A stretch of DNA of 64,000 bases. It comes from Rhizobiaceae bacterium (lineage in GTDB: Bacteria; Pseudomonadota; Alphaproteobacteria; Rhizobiales; Rhizobiaceae). The notes beneath the pieces were generated by a model, which was not told where the DNA came from, made no database searches, and worked only from the letters and a program-made list of their open reading frames with translations. The translations under genes and the position numbers were made by a program. The stretch lies in the NCBI GenBank assembly GCA_017643495.1, contig JAEPNK010000002.1:744001-808000 (forward strand), written 5' to 3'. Position 1 is the first letter of the stretch. Each line of letters opens with the position of its first letter. Below are positions 61,795 through 64,000 of this stretch, in pieces.

Positions 61795-62154
61795 TCAGAT
61801 TTGCAGCCAGCCGAAATATTCGGAAAGGCTCAGTGCCCAGACACCGGCAGCGATCAGGATCGCCATCAAAACAGCGGCAGATCCGCAATCTTTTGCAAAG
61901 CGGATTTCATCGGCGTATTCACGGGTTACCTTGTTGGCAACCTGCTCGATACCGGTATTGAGCAACTCGGTCAGCAACAGCAGCAACAAGACCGACCAGA
62001 GCAACAGCAGGTGCCACAAATCCCGCGCAATGAGCGGGGCAACCGGAACTGAAACCGCAAGCACGATCAACTCCTCCCGTATGGCAGTCTCGTGTGAAAA
62101 GCCGTGCCGAAGCCCTGCGACCGAGTTGAAAAATGCAGCGATGATTCTTTTCAT
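61795..62154 (-). CDS. dgkA: Diacylglycerol kinase (prokaryotic type)
   Basis: Small three-span membrane enzyme (119 aa) phosphorylating diacylglycerol or undecaprenol. Family block ELLNTGIEQVANKVTREYAD with the catalytic Glu (ELLNT) and metal/ATP Asp in RFAKDCGSAAVLMAI; N-terminal RHGFSHETAIREELI. Convergent with the acyl-CoA synthetase 8 nt away and 3 nt downstream of pdxJ on the same strand, a likely operon. Confidence 0.93.
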   Translation of the reverse strand: MKRIIAAFFNSVAGLRHGFSHETAIREELIVLAVSVPVAPLIARDLWHLLLLWSVLLLLLLTELLNTGIEQVANKVTREYADEIRFAKDCGSAAVLMAILIAAGVWALSLSEYFGWLQI

Positions 62155-62157
62155 GTT

Positions 62158-62922
62158 CTAGCCGACCCCGTGACTGGCTTGGTCAAGTGCATTCAGGAAA
62201 CGTTTCACTGATCCGGCCATGCCATGCTCAAGCGCATCTGCCGTCAAACCGTGACCAATGGAAACCTCGGCAAGATTTGGCACAGCGCGAGCCAGCGCCG
62301 GCAGGTTTTCTACCGTGAGGTCATGCCCGGCATTGATATCAAGGCCAAACCGGGCCGCATGAAGGGCCGTTCGCGAAATGTCTTCGAGCGCCCGTTTCGC
62401 AGCATCAGCATCATCGTGGCAACTGCCATAGGGCCCGGTGTAGAGCTCTATCCGGTCCGCACCGGTTTGTGCAGCCGCTTCCACCATTGCTTCGCTTGCA
62501 TCCGGATCACAGAACAGCGACACGCGAAAACCATGATTTTTCAGCCGCTGAACGCAATCGCGTAGAAAGTTGCCCTTCCCTTCAAAATCCCAGCCATGAT
62601 CCGAAGTTGCCTGCCCTGGTTCATCGGGCACGAGTGTGACTTGTTCAGGTGCATTTGCTTCGCAAAGCTCCAGGAATTCATCGGTAGGGTATCCCTCGAT
62701 ATTGAACTCCGCCTCCGGGGCTTCATCATCAATGAGGGCTCGCAAGTCAGGCAGGTCTGAAAATCGTGTATGACGCTCATCGGGCCTTGGGTGAACCGTC
62801 AGGCCATGCGCTCCGGCCTGAAGGGCAGCAAGCCCCAGCCCCGTTACACTCGGCCAGGGCAAATCCCGACGATTGCGTAACAGGGCAACGGCATTGAGAT
62901 TGACGGATAGTTTGGTTGGCAT
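62158..62922 (-). CDS. pdxJ: Pyridoxine 5'-phosphate synthase
   Basis: PdxJ (254 aa), the last step of the deoxyxylulose-5-phosphate-dependent vitamin B6 pathway. Conserved segments: [17 protein letters not shown] (N-terminus), [63 protein letters not shown] and [15 protein letters not shown]. Length slightly above average. First gene with dgkA. Confidence 0.95.
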   Translation of the reverse strand: MPTKLSVNLNAVALLRNRRDLPWPSVTGLGLAALQAGAHGLTVHPRPDERHTRFSDLPDLRALIDDEAPEAEFNIEGYPTDEFLELCEANAPEQVTLVPDEPGQATSDHGWDFEGKGNFLRDCVQRLKNHGFRVSLFCDPDASEAMVEAAAQTGADRIELYTGPYGSCHDDADAAKRALEDISRTALHAARFGLDINAGHDLTVENLPALARAVPNLAEVSIGHGLTADALEHGMAGSVKRFLNALDQASHGVG

Positions 62923-63055
62923 GGCAAATTTCCGGAACCTGGACTGTACCGGTTCATGCTTGGCAATTTATCGGGACAATTGCAATTGCCAATGACATTC
63001 AATTTGTCAGACTGTCATGCGTTTGAGAAAGGCAGCCCGTAACGAGGCCAGAAGT
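62923..63055. promoter_or_regulatory. Region between the hybrid sensor gene and pdxJ
   Basis: 133 nt containing an inverted repeat TTGGCAATT / AATTGCCAA (62960-62992, 15-nt loop) and the perfect palindrome CAATTGCAATTG (62977-62988). Its orientation on the minus strand between two minus-strand genes allows either a terminator for the hybrid gene or a regulatory dyad for pdxJ; no U-run favours the latter. Confidence 0.4.
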
Positions 63056-64000
63056 TCAGCCGGTGGCAACTTTTGCCTCTTCGTTTTTCTTGCCCTGTCG
63101 CATCCAGCGATGCACTTTTTCTTCAAGTTTGTCCGGTGACACCGGCTTGGAGAGATAATCATCCATACCTGCTTCCAGGCACTTGTCCCTGTCGCCCTTG
63201 ATGGCATGGGCCGTAACACCGATGATCGGCGTGTGCTTGCCAATCGGCGCCTCAATCGCGCGAATTGCCCGTGTCGCCTCATGTCCGTTCATTTCCGGCA
63301 TCGAAACATCCATGCAAATGACGACCGGCTCATGCTTCTTGTACAGTTCAAGCGCTTCCCGGCCGTTGTTCGCAATCAGGAAATTGTAACCTGTGTCTTC
63401 AAGAATTTGCCTGAACACAATCTGGTTGACTTCATTGTCTTCCGCTATCAGCACATCGATCCTGGACTTCTTTTGCGGTACTTTGCGGCTCTCAATATCA
63501 ACAACTTCAGATGACCCCGTTGCTTCCGCTTGAGGCTGCAGTTCCGCTTGTTCGGGTTCGACTGCTGGCTCAACAACAACCGGCTGCTGGACTTCGAGAA
63601 CCGGTAGTGGTTTGGGTTCAGGATGAACTTCCCCGGAAACCGTAGCGTCTGTTGTTGCGTCAAGACCGAAGGGTTTCAGACCGACCGGCTCAATCCGGAC
63701 GCTTTCAACGTGCTTGTCACCCATCGCATTGTTCTCAGGCGCACCGGTTTCGCTGCTTCCCATCAAGCGTGCGGTTTCAACGGCATTGATCATGTCACTT
63801 GAATCGGATCGCGCATCTTTCAAAACACTGACGATTGTATCCAGCAGCAAAGACGCACGCACCGGTTTCAGCAAATGTCCCTGTATTGCGAGGGCAGAAA
63901 AATTCTCACCGTTTTCTGTCTGGTCGACTGAGGTCAGTATGATAACCGGCAGCTTGGCAAGCAGCTCGTCAGCCCTTATTTCAAGGGCCAGTTCACTACC
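63056..64000 (-). CDS. Hybrid sensor protein, C-terminal receiver part (partial)
   Basis: Truncated at the right edge; 314 C-terminal residues are visible and no start codon is inside the window. The first segment (LPVIILTSVDQTENG ... IQGHLLKPVRA) is the end of a receiver-like domain, followed by a Pro/Glu-rich linker (about 90 residues with repeated EP and QP) and a second complete receiver RIDVLIAEDNEVNQIVFRQI, with MDVSMPEMNG (phosphoacceptor Asp) and YLSKPVSPDKL. The architecture is that of a hybrid histidine kinase with tandem receivers of the BarA/GacS type; the kinase core lies outside. An internal TTG at 63874 is not the true start. Confidence 0.85.
   Translation of the reverse strand, partial: GSELALEIRADELLAKLPVIILTSVDQTENGENFSALAIQGHLLKPVRASLLLDTIVSVLKDARSDSSDMINAVETARLMGSSETGAPENNAMGDKHVESVRIEPVGLKPFGLDATTDATVSGEVHPEPKPLPVLEVQQPVVVEPAVEPEQAELQPQAEATGSSEVVDIESRKVPQKKSRIDVLIAEDNEVNQIVFRQILEDTGYNFLIANNGREALELYKKHEPVVICMDVSMPEMNGHEATRAIRAIEAPIGKHTPIIGVTAHAIKGDRDKCLEAGMDDYLSKPVSPDKLEEKVHRWMRQGKKNEEAKVATG

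Noticed and set aside
63007..63282. Minus-strand 91-codon frame near the hybrid sensor gene
   Set aside because: Out of frame with the receiver domain that clearly occupies the same DNA; translation Arg-rich and unstructured.
1..64000. CRISPR array, transposon, prophage, tRNA or rRNA
   Set aside because: No regularly spaced repeats, transposase or integrase features, tRNA cloverleaf or rRNA sequence was recognised; weak or divergent tRNAs cannot be fully excluded without a search.

Overview
The window looks like a 64 kb chromosomal piece of a heterotrophic alphaproteobacterium, probably marine or plant/soil-associated. The grounds are the colinear urtABCDE-ureDABCEFG cluster, a riboswitch-led gcvTHP operon, many TRAP/TTT solute transporters, CueR/HmrR- and DctB-type regulators, and moderate GC with dense, overlapping operons. 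The genus cannot be resolved by eye. I saw no rRNA, tRNA, transposase, integrase, phage gene or CRISPR array, so this appears to be core/catabolic chromosome rather than a mobile island.

Layout. 1-1930 (minus): end of a polyamine/putrescine-type ABC importer (potA plus a truncated permease). 2561-13486 (plus): a complete urea uptake and hydrolysis module, five Urt ABC subunits followed without a break by urease structural and accessory genes. 13510-15753: an acyl-CoA synthetase divergent from a small PAS-LuxR regulator. 16054-24542 (plus): a TRAP transporter, cupin, IclR regulator, hydantoinase A/B-type pair and HpcH/HpaI aldolase, a probable uptake-plus-catabolism unit for an unidentified substrate. 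24642-27703 (minus): tctCBA tripartite tricarboxylate transporter, divergent from a LysR-TSUP exporter-enolase superfamily-GST operon (27855-31300). 31315-36094 (minus): a second-type succinate dehydrogenase/fumarate reductase (BCDA order) joined by overlaps to a two-subunit class I fumarase-type hydratase. 36256-41864: nitroreductase, LysR, alpha/beta hydrolase and a TAXI-type TRAP system. 41974-46468 (plus): tandem glycine riboswitch and gcvTHP. 46514-48288: a CueR-type regulator with cytochrome c', divergent from a glutaredoxin-MauE membrane fusion whose promoter has the 19-bp MerR spacer. 48328-52054 (minus): TRAP operon ending in an isocitrate lyase/PEP mutase-family lyase. 52271-53499: PilZ protein and a glutamine amidotransferase. 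53560-59208 (minus): DctB-like kinase, a shortened DctD-like regulator and their TRAP transporter. 59281-64000: crotonase-fold protein, acyl-CoA synthetase, dgkA, pdxJ and the C-terminal end of a hybrid sensor protein.

Themes. The window holds seven binding-protein-dependent uptake systems (polyamine ABC, urea ABC, four TRAP, one TTT), most fused to a regulator and catabolic enzymes. In five of the six complete systems a strong stem-loop sits directly downstream of the binding-protein gene or of a cupin cotranscribed with it, which would favour excess binding protein over membrane subunits. Several proteins carry diagnostic residue losses: the SdhA/FrdA homologue has Cys in place of the FAD-linking His, the crotonase has lost both catalytic Glu residues, and the DctD-like regulator has no AAA+ sigma54-activating domain. 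I did not find a clearly new defence or mobile system; the most original candidates are the non-flavinylated Sdh/Frd-hydratase operon, the hydantoinase-like TRAP cluster and the truncated DctD circuit.
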